Part shown: in pieces, positions 10,491 to 17,718 of the stretch | Layout of the letters: the number at the start of each line of letters is the position of its first letter | Numbering within the stretch: the stretch's first letter is position 1 | DNA from: Pseudovibrio exalbescens | GTDB taxonomy: Bacteria > Pseudomonadota > Alphaproteobacteria > Rhizobiales > Stappiaceae | Length of the DNA: 64,000 bases | Direction: 5' to 3' | Assembly: GCF_028737195.1 (NCBI RefSeq) | Contig: NZ_JAQZAJ010000001.1 | Coordinates: 248,001 to 312,000 of the forward strand | Notes under the pieces: model-generated | What the model saw: only the letters and a program-made list of their open reading frames with translations | The model's database searches: none | Told to the model about the DNA's origin: nothing | Program-made: the position numbers and the translations under genes

Positions 10491-11233
10491 TGAATGCGCC
10501 GATGAAGAAAAGCTTTTCCTCGGAACAGCAAGACCGCCGCGTTGCTTTGAGCTTGAGGAGTGTCTATCGCAGCTTCTCGGAGGCGCATGGCATTTTAGAG
10601 ATCCTCAAAGGGGCCGATCTTGATCTTTATGAAGGTGACCTTGTTGCGCTTGTGGCGCCTTCTGGCTCAGGCAAATCGACCTTGATGCATATTGCCGGGC
10701 TGTTGGAGAAGCCAGATTCAGGCGAAGTCTATGTTGGTGGGCGGGCTTGTGGATCACTCGGCGATGATGACCGAACGGCCATACGCCGTACGGAAGTCGG
10801 TTTCGTCTATCAGTTTCACCAGTTGCTTCCCGAGTTCACGGCGCTTGAAAACATTGCCATGCCGCAGATGATAAATGGCTTGGCGCGCAAGGATGCCGAA
10901 GAGCGATCCAGACAATTGTTGAAGTACATGCGCCTGCAAGATCGGGAAACCCATCGCCCATCAGAATTGTCGGGCGGTGAGCAGCAGCGGGTTGCCATTG
11001 CGCGTGCCGTGGCCAACGCGCCGCGCATCCTTTTGGCAGATGAGCCAACTGGAAATCTGGATCCCAAGACATCCGCGTATGTTTTTGACGCTTTGCGCGC
11101 ATTGGTAAAAGCCTCAGGCGTGGCCGCCTTGCTTGCGACCCACAACATGGACCTTGCAGCGAAGATGGACCGTTGCATTACTCTTCAGGACGGGAAGGTT
11201 GTGGAGCTCAAGCGGGTTCCAAAGGCGAGATAA
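10490..11233 (+). CDS. lolD: Lipoprotein-releasing ABC transporter ATPase
   Basis: ATP-binding subunit that powers LolC. All ABC motifs are present in 247 residues: Walker A PSGSGKST at 57-64, signature [14 protein letters not shown] from 160, and Walker B LLADEP with Asp184-Glu185, followed by the H-loop in ATHNMD. It is translationally coupled to lolC and followed by a strong terminator at 11317-11352. In related genomes dnaE usually follows directly; here the prophage separates the two. Confidence 0.96.
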   Translation: MNAPMKKSFSSEQQDRRVALSLRSVYRSFSEAHGILEILKGADLDLYEGDLVALVAPSGSGKSTLMHIAGLLEKPDSGEVYVGGRACGSLGDDDRTAIRRTEVGFVYQFHQLLPEFTALENIAMPQMINGLARKDAEERSRQLLKYMRLQDRETHRPSELSGGEQQRVAIARAVANAPRILLADEPTGNLDPKTSAYVFDALRALVKASGVAALLATHNMDLAAKMDRCITLQDGKVVELKRVPKAR

Positions 11234-11316
11234 CTGCCAACCGAGCCCGGTCCCAGCTACGACCCGTTGTGCAACGGACGACCAAGCTCCCTAGTTTTAT
11301 TAGATTGTCAAAGAAC

Positions 11317-11352
11317 ACACCTGTTCCTGCGAGTGCGGGAGCAGGTGTTTTG
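11317..11352 (+). terminator. Intrinsic terminator of the proS-lolCD unit
   Basis: A 14-bp stem with two G-T pairs (11317-11330 with 11335-11348) closes on a GAGT loop and is followed by TTTTGTT. It lies 84 bp after lolD and only 9 bp before the prophage end, so the phage landed just outside the host transcript. Confidence 0.88.
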
Positions 11353-11356
11353 TTGC

Positions 11357-11361
11357 ATGCG
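11357..11361 (+). repeat. Left copy of 5-bp target-site duplication (ATGCG)
   Basis: ATGCG lies directly before the TG end of the prophage and is repeated directly after its CA end at 46023-46027. Mu-family transposition produces 5-bp duplications, so this marks the insertion site. Confidence 0.93.
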
Positions 11362-11387
11362 TGTAGGGAGACACTTGAACTTGGAGT
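11362..11387 (+). repeat. Left terminal inverted repeat with transposase site L1
   Basis: Begins TG. The 19-bp core at 11369-11387 (AGACACTTGAACTTGGAGT) starts 7 bp from the end, exactly mirroring R1. It is probably bound by the MuA-like transposase. Confidence 0.88.
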
Positions 11388-11485
11388 AGACGGGAATATC
11401 CGGGATTAGGCGGTCTTTGGCGGTTATATCTCTGATTTCGTGAAAGAAATTGACATTAAAAGATGTCTATTCCGAGTGCTCCAAT

Positions 11486-11504
11486 GGACACTTGTTTTTA
11501 GAGT
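11486..11504 (+). repeat. Transposase binding site L2
   Basis: GGACACTTGTTTTTAGAGT, same orientation as L1, 117 bp further in. It matches the consensus GGACACTTGGATTTGGAGT at 15 of 19 positions. Confidence 0.8.
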
Positions 11505-11516
11505 AAACTGGCAGTT

Positions 11517-11535
11517 GGACACTTGGATTTGGAGT
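11517..11535 (+). repeat. Transposase binding site L3
   Basis: GGACACTTGGATTTGGAGT, same orientation as L1 and L2, 31 bp after L2. It is identical to the reverse complement of R2 at 18 of 19 positions. Confidence 0.85.
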
Positions 11536-11585
11536 TCGAAGGTTGCTGTTGAGTGTCACGTTCGAGGCTTCGAAGGCCGTTCGAA
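11535..11585. repeat. Left TTCGAA cluster
   Basis: TTCGAA occurs at 11535, 11569 and 11580, with the variant TTCGAG at 11561. The last three sites start 8 and 11 bp apart. The cluster is 173-223 bp from the left prophage end and resembles clusters in the middle and at the right end. The binding protein is unknown. Confidence 0.6.
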
Positions 11586-11989
11586 ACCGCAGATTACCGC
11601 CATTTTTCCAAGTGTTCAAACCTTCTGCAGCTGCTCTCTCCAGCCCCGCAAACAATCAGAGAAGTCTAACATTTTGTTAGACTTCCATTAGCGGCAGAGT
11701 TCTGCCGTTTTTGAAGGATTTGGCTTTTGAGAAGATTAATCAAATTCTGAAGGATTTTGCCGAATTCACGGGTTTTGGTGCGCTGGCTCCCATTTTGCCT
11801 GGCTGGGGACGCTCTGGCTTCGAACGCTCTGTCAGAGGGCCTTCGAAAGACCTTCGAGAAACCTCAGGAACGCAGCCCAGATTATGCTTGAAACGGGTGT
11901 GCGGAAGGCTTTTGCAGCTTTTGGATGTGCGTAGTTGCTTGTTGCAAACCCTGACGGAAGATATGGGAACTTCGCCGTGAGGAGTAACC
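11586..11989. other. Non-coding stretch between left end and repressor
   Basis: About 400 bp without a supported gene. It holds a perfect 10-bp inverted repeat with a 5-nt loop (GAAGTCTAAC at 11661-11670 with GTTAGACTTC at 11676-11685), then a hairpin with a T run (CGGCAG at 11692-11697, CTGCCG at 11702-11707, TTTTT), which looks like a rightward terminator. A second pair of sites, TTCGAA at 11842 and TTCGAG at 11853, is 11 bp apart, with a single TTCGAA at 11819. In Mu the comparable region carries end-related control sites. Confidence 0.5.
11692..11712 (+). terminator. Rightward intrinsic terminator near left prophage end
   Basis: CGGCAG and CTGCCG form a 6-bp stem around AGTT and are followed by five T residues. 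It would stop transcription entering the prophage from the host side. Confidence 0.55.
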
Positions 11990-12520
11990 TCAAGCCTGGC
12001 GTTTGCTGGATGTGTCTTCAGCAGGTGCGGTGGTGAGTTGTTTCTTGAGGCGCTTGTGAAGCAGGCTCATGAGCGCTTGGCGCTCTTCGTCGTCTTGGGG
12101 ATCTTCCGCCATGGCAATGTATTCTTCGTATTTATCCATGGACAGGCGTGCCAGGTCGCGCTCTGTGATGCGGGCCCCCACTTCCTTATAGGTGCGGCCA
12201 ACGACCTCCAGCACGCGGGCAAAGAACTCTTTGTCCATACTGGTTGGCCGCGCTGTTTCTTGCTCATCCAGGCGCATGGGGCCTTCACCGAGAATAAGCC
12301 AGTTCAATGATAGGTCGTGTGCTTTGGCGATTGCTTTAAGAACGTCTGCATTCGGGAGGCTCTTTCCCGTTTCATAATCACGATATGTGTGGGGCGATAA
12401 CCCCAAACGCTTGCAATAGTCCACACGTTTTTCGTCGCCGCGTACGTCGATAAGCCTTTGACCTAATTGGGTTTTCGATTGTGCAATACGCGCCATAGAT
12501 AGATAAGCACAGAAATCCAT
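11990..12520 (-). CDS. Phage repressor, XRE-type helix-turn-helix
   Basis: Probable lysogeny repressor of the prophage. The 176-residue protein has an XRE/Cro-CI helix-turn-helix domain at about residues 17-75 (LGQRLIDVRGDEKRVDYCKR, then LGLSPHTYRDYETGKSLPN). An acidic C-terminal half without the S24 peptidase signature follows, so RecA-driven self-cleavage is not expected. It is transcribed leftward, divergent from the ner gene, at the position of the c repressor in Mu. The start is uncertain: ATG at 12520 lies inside an operator-like dyad, and an in-frame ATG at 12496 also exists. Neither has a strong ribosome site. Confidence 0.8.
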   Translation of the reverse strand: MDFCAYLSMARIAQSKTQLGQRLIDVRGDEKRVDYCKRLGLSPHTYRDYETGKSLPNADVLKAIAKAHDLSLNWLILGEGPMRLDEQETARPTSMDKEFFARVLEVVGRTYKEVGARITERDLARLSMDKYEEYIAMAEDPQDDEERQALMSLLHKRLKKQLTTAPAEDTSSKRQA

Positions 12521-12590
12521 CTTTTGCCGTTTACTTAAAGATGGAAATCTATCAATATCCTTTTGTATTTAAATAGAAGCAGTTGCTTCA
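12496..12590. promoter_or_regulatory. Early operator/promoter region with nested dyads
   Basis: Between repressor and ner there are three inverted repeats: CCATCTTT (12517-12524) with AAAGATGG (12537-12544); GATAGAT (12498-12504) with ATCTATC (12547-12553); and GAAGCA-GT-TGCTTC (12576-12589). They overlap the repressor start and precede ner, as expected for repressor and Ner binding sites controlling divergent promoters. The exact -35/-10 boxes cannot be fixed by eye. The region is about 1.15 kb from the left end, similar to the operator/enhancer of Mu. Confidence 0.6.
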
Positions 12591-12645
12591 AAAAAGACAA
12601 TCGCAAGGCTGCACCCTTTTGATTGTCGTTGATTTAGAGGCACTT

Positions 12646-12969
12646 ATGACGCACAAGCAAGACGACATGGACTCTGCGGAGATCCTGTTTCTCTTACGAA
12701 AGGCGGGACGGTCTTATCGCTATGTTGATGAGACCTATGGCCTTCCCAAGGGAACTGCCGTTAACACTGCACGCCAACCTCACCCCGGTGGTGAAAAGGC
12801 TTTGTCTGAAGTTCTCGGTCTTCCTCCTCAAAACATTTGGCCTAGCCGTTATGACGGTTCTACAGGTGAGCGGCTGAGCCCTCAACCCTTGGAGAACTAT
12901 CGCACACAGCCAATTCTCAGTCCACGTCCAAACGGCGGCTCTGAACTGACATGCGGGGTGGCGGCATGA
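12646..12969 (+). CDS. Ner-like early transcriptional regulator
   Basis: DNA-binding protein of the Ner/Nlp (SfsB) family, which in Mu lowers early and repressor transcription. The start chosen at 12646 gives 107 residues. The winged-helix region spans about residues 8-70 and has family-typical words: AEILFLLRKAGRSYRYVDE, YGLPKGTAVN, ALSEVLGLPPQNIWPSRY. A longer reading to 12583 exists but adds an unlike N-terminus over the dyad. The gene is first in the rightward early operon, and its stop overlaps the next start (ATGA). Confidence 0.83.
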   Translation: MTHKQDDMDSAEILFLLRKAGRSYRYVDETYGLPKGTAVNTARQPHPGGEKALSEVLGLPPQNIWPSRYDGSTGERLSPQPLENYRTQPILSPRPNGGSELTCGVAA

Positions 12970-13247
12970 TGACGATTGGCTTTGTCGTGCGCCAGTACAG
13001 CCTGGCCCCCGGCTTTGTGTATCTGGTTGATGCCCCGAGCCTGGGGCAGCCAGTCCAGATGCCGAAGACCAGCGCCAATGCTGGTGAGGCGAAAGTGTTT
13101 GAGCGCCGGGAAGCGGCCAGCTTCTGGGCAGAAGAACTGACCAAAGATCAACCCGCCTACGTGCCAGCCTGGCAAGTGAGCAAGGTGAGCATGCTGCCTG
13201 GTGCTGATGATCGGATGACGCTGCACGAAGCCCACGGGGGAGCTTAA
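12966..13247 (+). CDS. Early phage protein of unknown function
   Basis: A 93-residue soluble protein that I do not recognise. The start is taken at 12966, where ATGATG overlaps the ner stop codon and indicates coupled translation. The sequence has a beta-rich start (MTIGFVVRQYSLAPGFVYLVDAP) and ends GADDRMTLHEAHGGA. The last part is encoded by DNA nearly identical to a stretch inside the next gene (18 identical bases at 13208-13225 and 13446-13463), so the 3' end may have come from a local duplication. Confidence 0.55.
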   Translation: MMTIGFVVRQYSLAPGFVYLVDAPSLGQPVQMPKTSANAGEAKVFERREAASFWAEELTKDQPAYVPAWQVSKVSMLPGADDRMTLHEAHGGA

Positions 13248-13248
13248 T

Positions 13249-13560
13249 ATGAGTGACCTCACCATTACCATCATTGATGATGCACAGTCGCGAAAGCCGT
13301 CGTTGTTTCGGCAGTTCGCCGTGATTGCTTTCTTTGTCGCAATCCTCTTTGGGCCCGGATTACTGGCGAACAGCGCCGCCATGCAATGGGCGGGCTTCAT
13401 TGTGTGTCTGATTTTGGTTTCGGCAGCAATGAAAATAAGAGCCGGTGATCGGATGACGCTGCATGAGGCCCGCAGGAAACTGGAAGAGCTGGAAGCTAAG
13501 GGTAGAGCTGAAGCTGCTTTTAATCCCCCAAAGCCGACGCGACAGGAGGGAATGAGATGA
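13249..13560 (+). CDS. Small phage membrane protein
   Basis: A 103-residue protein with two hydrophobic segments at about residues 22-42 and 46-63 and a charged, probably helical tail (LHEARRKLEELEAKGRAEAAF). It directly follows the previous early gene, with GGGGGAGC as a ribosome site. The DRMTLHEA word is shared with the end of the upstream gene. Function is unknown. Small early membrane proteins in phages may alter the host envelope or exclude other phages, but nothing in the sequence shows this. Confidence 0.55.
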   Translation: MSDLTITIIDDAQSRKPSLFRQFAVIAFFVAILFGPGLLANSAAMQWAGFIVCLILVSAAMKIRAGDRMTLHEARRKLEELEAKGRAEAAFNPPKPTRQEGMR

Positions 13561-13569
13561 TCGTACTGT

Positions 13570-13866
13570 CTAAAGTTCGCCATCATCAGGGACTGGTTCA
13601 AGATCCTCAGGTCGCAACCGTAAAAAATCATGAACAGCAGACGGTCCAGCATCCAGACTTTGGAGGATGTTCTGGTAAGAGGAAAGAGTTTTTAAGGCTG
13701 TTTCGTGAGGCGGCTCGTTCAGAGCTGCAGATAAGTCTCGATGAAACTGTTTCATCGTCTCACACATATCGCTGATTTCGTTTGGCGTGATAACGCCTTT
13801 ATCGACAAGCGCATGTGTGAGCGCGAGCAAGGGCCAATAACTTGGGTCCTTTATAGAGATTTTCAT
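13570..13866 (-). CDS. Unknown 98-residue protein on the minus strand
   Basis: This gene runs against the early operon. The ATG at 13866 has an excellent ribosome site (AGGAGAACG, 5 bases away), which is why I prefer it to the plus-strand reading over the same bases. The protein is soluble and acidic (MKISIKDPSYWPLLALTHAL ... PEDLEPVPDDGEL), with no signal peptide or familiar motif. It is the second of two small leftward genes and could be an accessory ('moron') cargo gene expressed in the lysogen. I do not recognise the family. Confidence 0.55.
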   Translation of the reverse strand: MKISIKDPSYWPLLALTHALVDKGVITPNEISDMCETMKQFHRDLSAALNEPPHETALKTLSSYQNILQSLDAGPSAVHDFLRLRPEDLEPVPDDGEL

Positions 13867-13996
13867 TTCAACGTTCTCCTGTGACTCGTTTGGTTTGCAT
13901 CTTTGAGTTTAGGAGACTTCGGCTTCGCTGTCCTGCTTCCTCCCGTGTGGGGCAGCGGAGCCGTCAGATCACAGGAGCTTAAAGGCTTGCTATGTC
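13867..13996. other. Spacer with long hairpin between the two leftward genes
   Basis: GGCTTCGCTG (13929 on) and CAGCGGAGCC form a 10-bp stem with one mismatch around a loop of about 22 nt. In the leftward RNA the loop carries GGGAGGAAGC, which resembles a ribosome site. It may be a control element for the gene at 13570-13866. Confidence 0.35.
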
Positions 13997-14176
13997 CTAC
14001 GCTTTTCCAGTTCTGAAGGCTAACTGTTTGGCTGCTTCGGCATACATGCTTTTCATAAGCATGTCTGTTTCTTCTGCTGCAAGGTCTTCCAGCTTTGCCT
14101 TCACCTCTTCACGAGAAATCGATGGTTGTTCTTTGAACATCTCCAGAATGATGTCTCCAAATGCGAGATACCACAT
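13997..14176 (-). CDS. Unknown small protein on the minus strand
   Basis: A 59-residue helical, acidic protein (MWYLAFGDIILEMFKEQPSI ...). The start at 14176 is chosen because it has a near-perfect ribosome site, AAGGAGGTGAGACA, directly upstream. An in-frame ATG at 14242 with GGAG would give 81 residues, and the frame stays open to 14377. It is upstream of the other leftward small gene and may share its transcript. No known family is recognised; a role as accessory cargo or antitoxin-like partner cannot be judged. Confidence 0.5.
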   Translation of the reverse strand: MWYLAFGDIILEMFKEQPSISREEVKAKLEDLAAEETDMLMKSMYAEAAKQLAFRTGKA

Positions 14177-14368
14177 TGTCTCACCTCCTTTTGAACTAAC
14201 AGCGTTCATCCGTTCGCTGAGGCTAATCAGCTTGGATTTCATGAGATTTATCTCCGTGTGTTGTTGCCACATGGCGGTAAAGGTTGCGGCGCTGCCCATC
14301 AGCGTCGCAGCCACTCTACCAAAAGATTTTGCCTCCCAAAAAACAATCAGAAATTGATGTGATTTGAT

Positions 14369-15199
14369 ATGTCTCACTTGCCCTTGAAAGACATTGTTGT
14401 TCCTGAGCGTTTACGCCCGGTCCACGGGGACTGGATCGAGGTTCTTGCCGCCTCGATGGACGAGATCGGCCTTAAGGAGCCCATTGTGGTTCGTGAGGTC
14501 AAGCGAGGACGCAGCAAGCAGACAGAGCTTGTGGCGGGCGCACACCGCCTGGCGGCGGCCGAGCGGCTTGGCTGGGAAGAGATTTCGGTCAGCCTTGTGG
14601 AGGCCTCGGATCTTGAAGCCCGGTTGATTGAGATTGATGAGAACCTGATGCGGCGCGAGTTGTCGCCGCTTGATCGCGCCATCTTTTTGAATGAGCGCAA
14701 GAAGGTTCATGAGGAACTGTATCCGGACACCAAGCATGGTGGGGACGTCAAGAGCGCTGATTTCAAAGAGAAAAATCAAGTGGCCAACTTGGCCACTCGA
14801 TTTTCGAAGGCGGCGGCGGAGAAAACCGGGCTCTCGGAGCGCTCTATTCGCAGAGCTGTCGCAATCATCTCCAGGCTGTCGCCTGATGTGATTGATCTAG
14901 TGCGCCAGACCGGCCTTGCCGAAAGCGGGAAGGAACTTGAGGCGCTGGCCAAGAAGGAGCCTGCGGCGCAAAAAGCGGTGCTGCAAGCCATTGCTGATGG
15001 GCAGGCCAAGAAGGTTTCCGAGGCTGAGGTGCTGCTGTCCATGAAGCAGAGCGCTGCGCCGACAAGCGAGGATGAGAAGCACTATCGCGCCTTGCTGGCC
15101 AGTTGGAACCGGCTGGGGCGCAAGCCGCGCCGCCGTTTTCTGGAGGCGCTTGGGCTTGAGGCCTCTGAGGCTGTTCTTGATGCCAAGGTGAAGGACTAG
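14369..15199 (+). CDS. ParB/RepB/Spo0J-family partition-like protein
   Basis: The 276 residues begin with a ParB N-terminal (ParB/sulfiredoxin) domain at about residues 4-95: LKDIVVPERLRPVHGDWIEV, LKEPIVVRE, ELVAGAHRLAAAERLGW and IEIDENLMRRELSPLDRAIF. A helix-turn-helix with KTGLSERSIRRAV follows near residue 155. Such proteins bind centromere-like DNA in plasmids. In Mu-like phages of Alphaproteobacteria a ParB-like gene is often found before the transposase, with unknown role. No ParA partner is visible. It starts a rightward block after the two leftward genes and may have its own promoter. Confidence 0.8.
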   Translation: MSHLPLKDIVVPERLRPVHGDWIEVLAASMDEIGLKEPIVVREVKRGRSKQTELVAGAHRLAAAERLGWEEISVSLVEASDLEARLIEIDENLMRRELSPLDRAIFLNERKKVHEELYPDTKHGGDVKSADFKEKNQVANLATRFSKAAAEKTGLSERSIRRAVAIISRLSPDVIDLVRQTGLAESGKELEALAKKEPAAQKAVLQAIADGQAKKVSEAEVLLSMKQSAAPTSEDEKHYRALLASWNRLGRKPRRRFLEALGLEASEAVLDAKVKD

Positions 15200-15203
15200 T
15201 GCC

Positions 15204-15710
15204 ATGGCCCGCTCAAGATCCAGATCAAGACGGCCTGCGGATGAGCGCCAATTTGAAATGTTTGGCGGGGATGGCCAGCCCGTGCAGCAGCTCTTTCCGG
15301 TGCGCACGCCCAAGGCTGACATTGAGTGCATGGACTTTTCTTCCAGGCTGAAGCGGGACATGAGCCTTGCCTTGAAGGAGTGCAGCAAGAGCCGTGAGGA
15401 AGTGGCGGCGCGGATGAGTGCCATTCTGGGCTTGCCCAAGTTCTCCAAGGCGATGCTGGACAAGTACACCTCTGAGAGTTCGGAGGCGCACCAGATCAGC
15501 CTGCTGCGGTTCAAGGCATTTGTGAAGGCGACGGGGTGCAACTGGCTGTGGCAGCGGGTGGTTGAGGATGATGGCCTGACCCTTATGGAGGGGGAAGAGG
15601 CGCGGCTTGCCCAGATTGGGGTGCTTGAACAGCAGATCCGGGAGAGCCAGCAGCTTTTGAAGGATTTGAAGAATGACCCGGTGGACCTGCGCAGAAGGCG
15701 GAGACGGTGA
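15204..15710 (+). CDS. Phage early protein of unknown function, upstream of transposase
   Basis: A 168-residue basic-ended protein (MARSRSRSRR ... RRRRRR). The centre resembles proteins found directly before transposase A in transposable phages (MSLALKECSKSREEVAARMS, FSKAMLDKYTSESSEAHQISLLRFKAFVKATG) and looks like a compact helical, helix-turn-helix-like domain. A C-terminal coiled coil follows (ARLAQIGVLEQQIRESQQLL). The arginine-rich tails suggest nucleic-acid binding. It overlaps the transposase start by 4 bp. Function unknown. Confidence 0.7.
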   Translation: MARSRSRSRRPADERQFEMFGGDGQPVQQLFPVRTPKADIECMDFSSRLKRDMSLALKECSKSREEVAARMSAILGLPKFSKAMLDKYTSESSEAHQISLLRFKAFVKATGCNWLWQRVVEDDGLTLMEGEEARLAQIGVLEQQIRESQQLLKDLKNDPVDLRRRRRR

Positions 15711-17650
15711 TGCTGAAAGAATGGTTTGATGTCTCTGAGATGATCGGTGTCCGTGTTTCAGGGTGGCCTGAGACTGAAATGGGAATGAGCCGTTTGATTG
15801 AACGCGAAGGCTGGCGGAACCATGGTGACCGTTGCCGGGAACGTGAGGGCCAGGGTGGTGGCTATGAGTACCATGTGAGCCTGTTGCCTGCGTGCGTGCA
15901 GGCCAAGCTTCTGGCGCAGGCCGGTACGATCAAGATCAAGGAAAAGGGCGCGGCAACCAGCGAGGCATGGGCCAACTATGAGCGCCTTTCTGCCAAGAAG
16001 AAGCAGGAGGCCAAGGACCGGTTGAGCGTGGTTGCTCGCATAGACACCATGTATCGGGGCGGCATGAACAAGACGCACGCGGTGGCGTTCGTGTCCCAGG
16101 AGACGGGCATCAGCTCTTCCACCTTGTGGAACTGGGAGAAGCTGACGCATGGCTATGCCAGGGAAGACTGGTTGGCTGTGCTTGCGCCCAAGCACCCTGG
16201 CAGGACTGTGACGGCGGACTGTCATCCTGCGGCCTATGAGATGCTGAAGGCGGATTATCTTCGCCCTGAGAAGCCGGGGTTTGCGGCGTGCTACCGGCGC
16301 ATGAGTGAAGCGGCTGTTGAGCATGGCTGGGCTCCTATCCCCAGTGCGAAGACCTTGAAGCGACGCATTGAGCGGGAAGTGCCTGCGGGGGCGATTGTGC
16401 TTTCGCGGGAAGGTAAGGACGCGGCAAAGCAGCTTTATCCGGCGCAAACCCGTGATCGGTCTGTGTTCCATGCCATGGAGGCGGTGAACGCGGATGGACA
16501 CAAGTTCGATGTGTTTGTTCGCTTTGAGGATGGCAGCATTGGCCGCCCTTTGATGCTGGCCCTGCAGGATCTTTATTCGGGCAAGATGCTCTCTCACCGC
16601 ATCCAGAAGTCGGAAAACAAGGACGCGGTGCGCCTTGCGATTGGGGACATGGTGGAGAGCTTTGGCATCCCCGATACGATCTATCTGGACAATGGTCGCG
16701 GCTTTGCCTCCAAGTGGATTACTGGCCGGATGAAGAACCGTTTCCGGTTCAAGGTGAAGGATGAAGACCCGGCGGGCATTTTGACCACTCTTGGTGTGAC
16801 AGTGCACTGGACCACGCCGTATTCAGGCCAATCCAAGCCGATTGAACGGGCGTTCCGTGATCTGTGTGAGGAGATTGCCAAACACCCGAAATGCGCCGGG
16901 GCCTATACGGGTAACAACCCGATGGCGAAGCCTGAGAACTATGGCTCGAAGGCCATTCCCATTGCTGAGTTCGAGCAGCATGTTGCTGAACAGATTGTGC
17001 GCCATAACACCCGTGAGGGGCGTCGTGCGGCCGTGTGTGCGGGGCGCTCGTTCGAGCAGGCCTTCCGGCAGTCTCTGGAAGACCCATCGACAATCATTCG
17101 AACGGCTTCTGAAGCGCAGCGCCGGTTGTGGTTGATGGCGGCTGAGGGTGTGAAATCCCGCAGGCCTTCTGGTGAAATCCACCTCAATGGCAACCGTTAT
17201 TGGGCTCCTGTGATGGTTGAGCATGCGGGGTCAAAGATGATCGTGCGCTTTGACCCTGACAACTTGCATGACGGGATCTTCGTTTATCGGCTGGATGGGT
17301 CGTTTGTGTGCGCGGCTGAGTGCATTGAAGCGGTTGGCTTTAACGACACCAATGCGGCGCGTGAGCATGCCCGCAAGCGCCGTGCGTACCTTAAAGCGCT
17401 GCGTGAAGCTGAGAGCATTGAGAAGAGCCTCGACATTCAGGAGGTGGCGGATCTCCTGCCCAAGATTGAGATGGAAAGTGAAGCCTTGCCTGAACAGCGG
17501 GTTGTTCGTCTGGCTGTTGGGCAGGATCGCCCGGTGCCTGATGGTCCTGCGTGGAATGATGAGGCTTCGGATAGTTTTGGCCGTGCTGTGGCGGCCATGA
17601 GTAACGCTAGTAACCGCGTTGTGCCCTTCCAGAGCGGGGCAGATAGCTGA
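15707..17650 (+). CDS. Transposase A (MuA family DDE integrase)
   Basis: Catalyses strand transfer of the phage ends into target DNA, for both integration and replicative transposition. The 647 residues match MuA (663) in length and order. An N-terminal winged-helix DNA-binding domain comes first, then end-binding helices, then the catalytic core with the triad Asp263 (VNADGHKF), Asp328 (IYLDNGRG) and Glu380 (SKPIERAF). These lie close to Asp269, Asp336 and Glu392 of MuA. The segments NRFRFKVKDEDPAGI and KHPKCAGAYTGNNPMAKPEN are diagnostic. A C-terminal domain probably contacts the ATPase MuB. The binding sites are the L1-L3 and R1-R2 repeats. Confidence 0.96.
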   Translation: MMLKEWFDVSEMIGVRVSGWPETEMGMSRLIEREGWRNHGDRCREREGQGGGYEYHVSLLPACVQAKLLAQAGTIKIKEKGAATSEAWANYERLSAKKKQEAKDRLSVVARIDTMYRGGMNKTHAVAFVSQETGISSSTLWNWEKLTHGYAREDWLAVLAPKHPGRTVTADCHPAAYEMLKADYLRPEKPGFAACYRRMSEAAVEHGWAPIPSAKTLKRRIEREVPAGAIVLSREGKDAAKQLYPAQTRDRSVFHAMEAVNADGHKFDVFVRFEDGSIGRPLMLALQDLYSGKMLSHRIQKSENKDAVRLAIGDMVESFGIPDTIYLDNGRGFASKWITGRMKNRFRFKVKDEDPAGILTTLGVTVHWTTPYSGQSKPIERAFRDLCEEIAKHPKCAGAYTGNNPMAKPENYGSKAIPIAEFEQHVAEQIVRHNTREGRRAAVCAGRSFEQAFRQSLEDPSTIIRTASEAQRRLWLMAAEGVKSRRPSGEIHLNGNRYWAPVMVEHAGSKMIVRFDPDNLHDGIFVYRLDGSFVCAAECIEAVGFNDTNAAREHARKRRAYLKALREAESIEKSLDIQEVADLLPKIEMESEALPEQRVVRLAVGQDRPVPDGPAWNDEASDSFGRAVAAMSNASNRVVPFQSGADS

Positions 17651-17718
17651 GGAGATGCCTTGCACGCATCCCCCCAACAACAGTGTCCTAAACGGACCAC
17701 AAGCAAGTGGAATAGAAC

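Noticed and set aside
11440-11691. 83-residue reading across the left prophage end
   Set aside because: It runs through transposase sites L2 and L3 and the TTCGAA cluster; composition is not protein-like and no ribosome site is seen.
11711-11980. 89-residue reading starting at a TTG after the left terminator
   Set aside because: It begins in the T run of the hairpin, has no ribosome site and no recognisable motif.
13557-13775. Plus-strand reading of 72 residues starting in the stop of the membrane protein gene
   Set aside because: It overlaps the minus-strand gene 13570-13866, which has a much better ribosome site and more protein-like composition.
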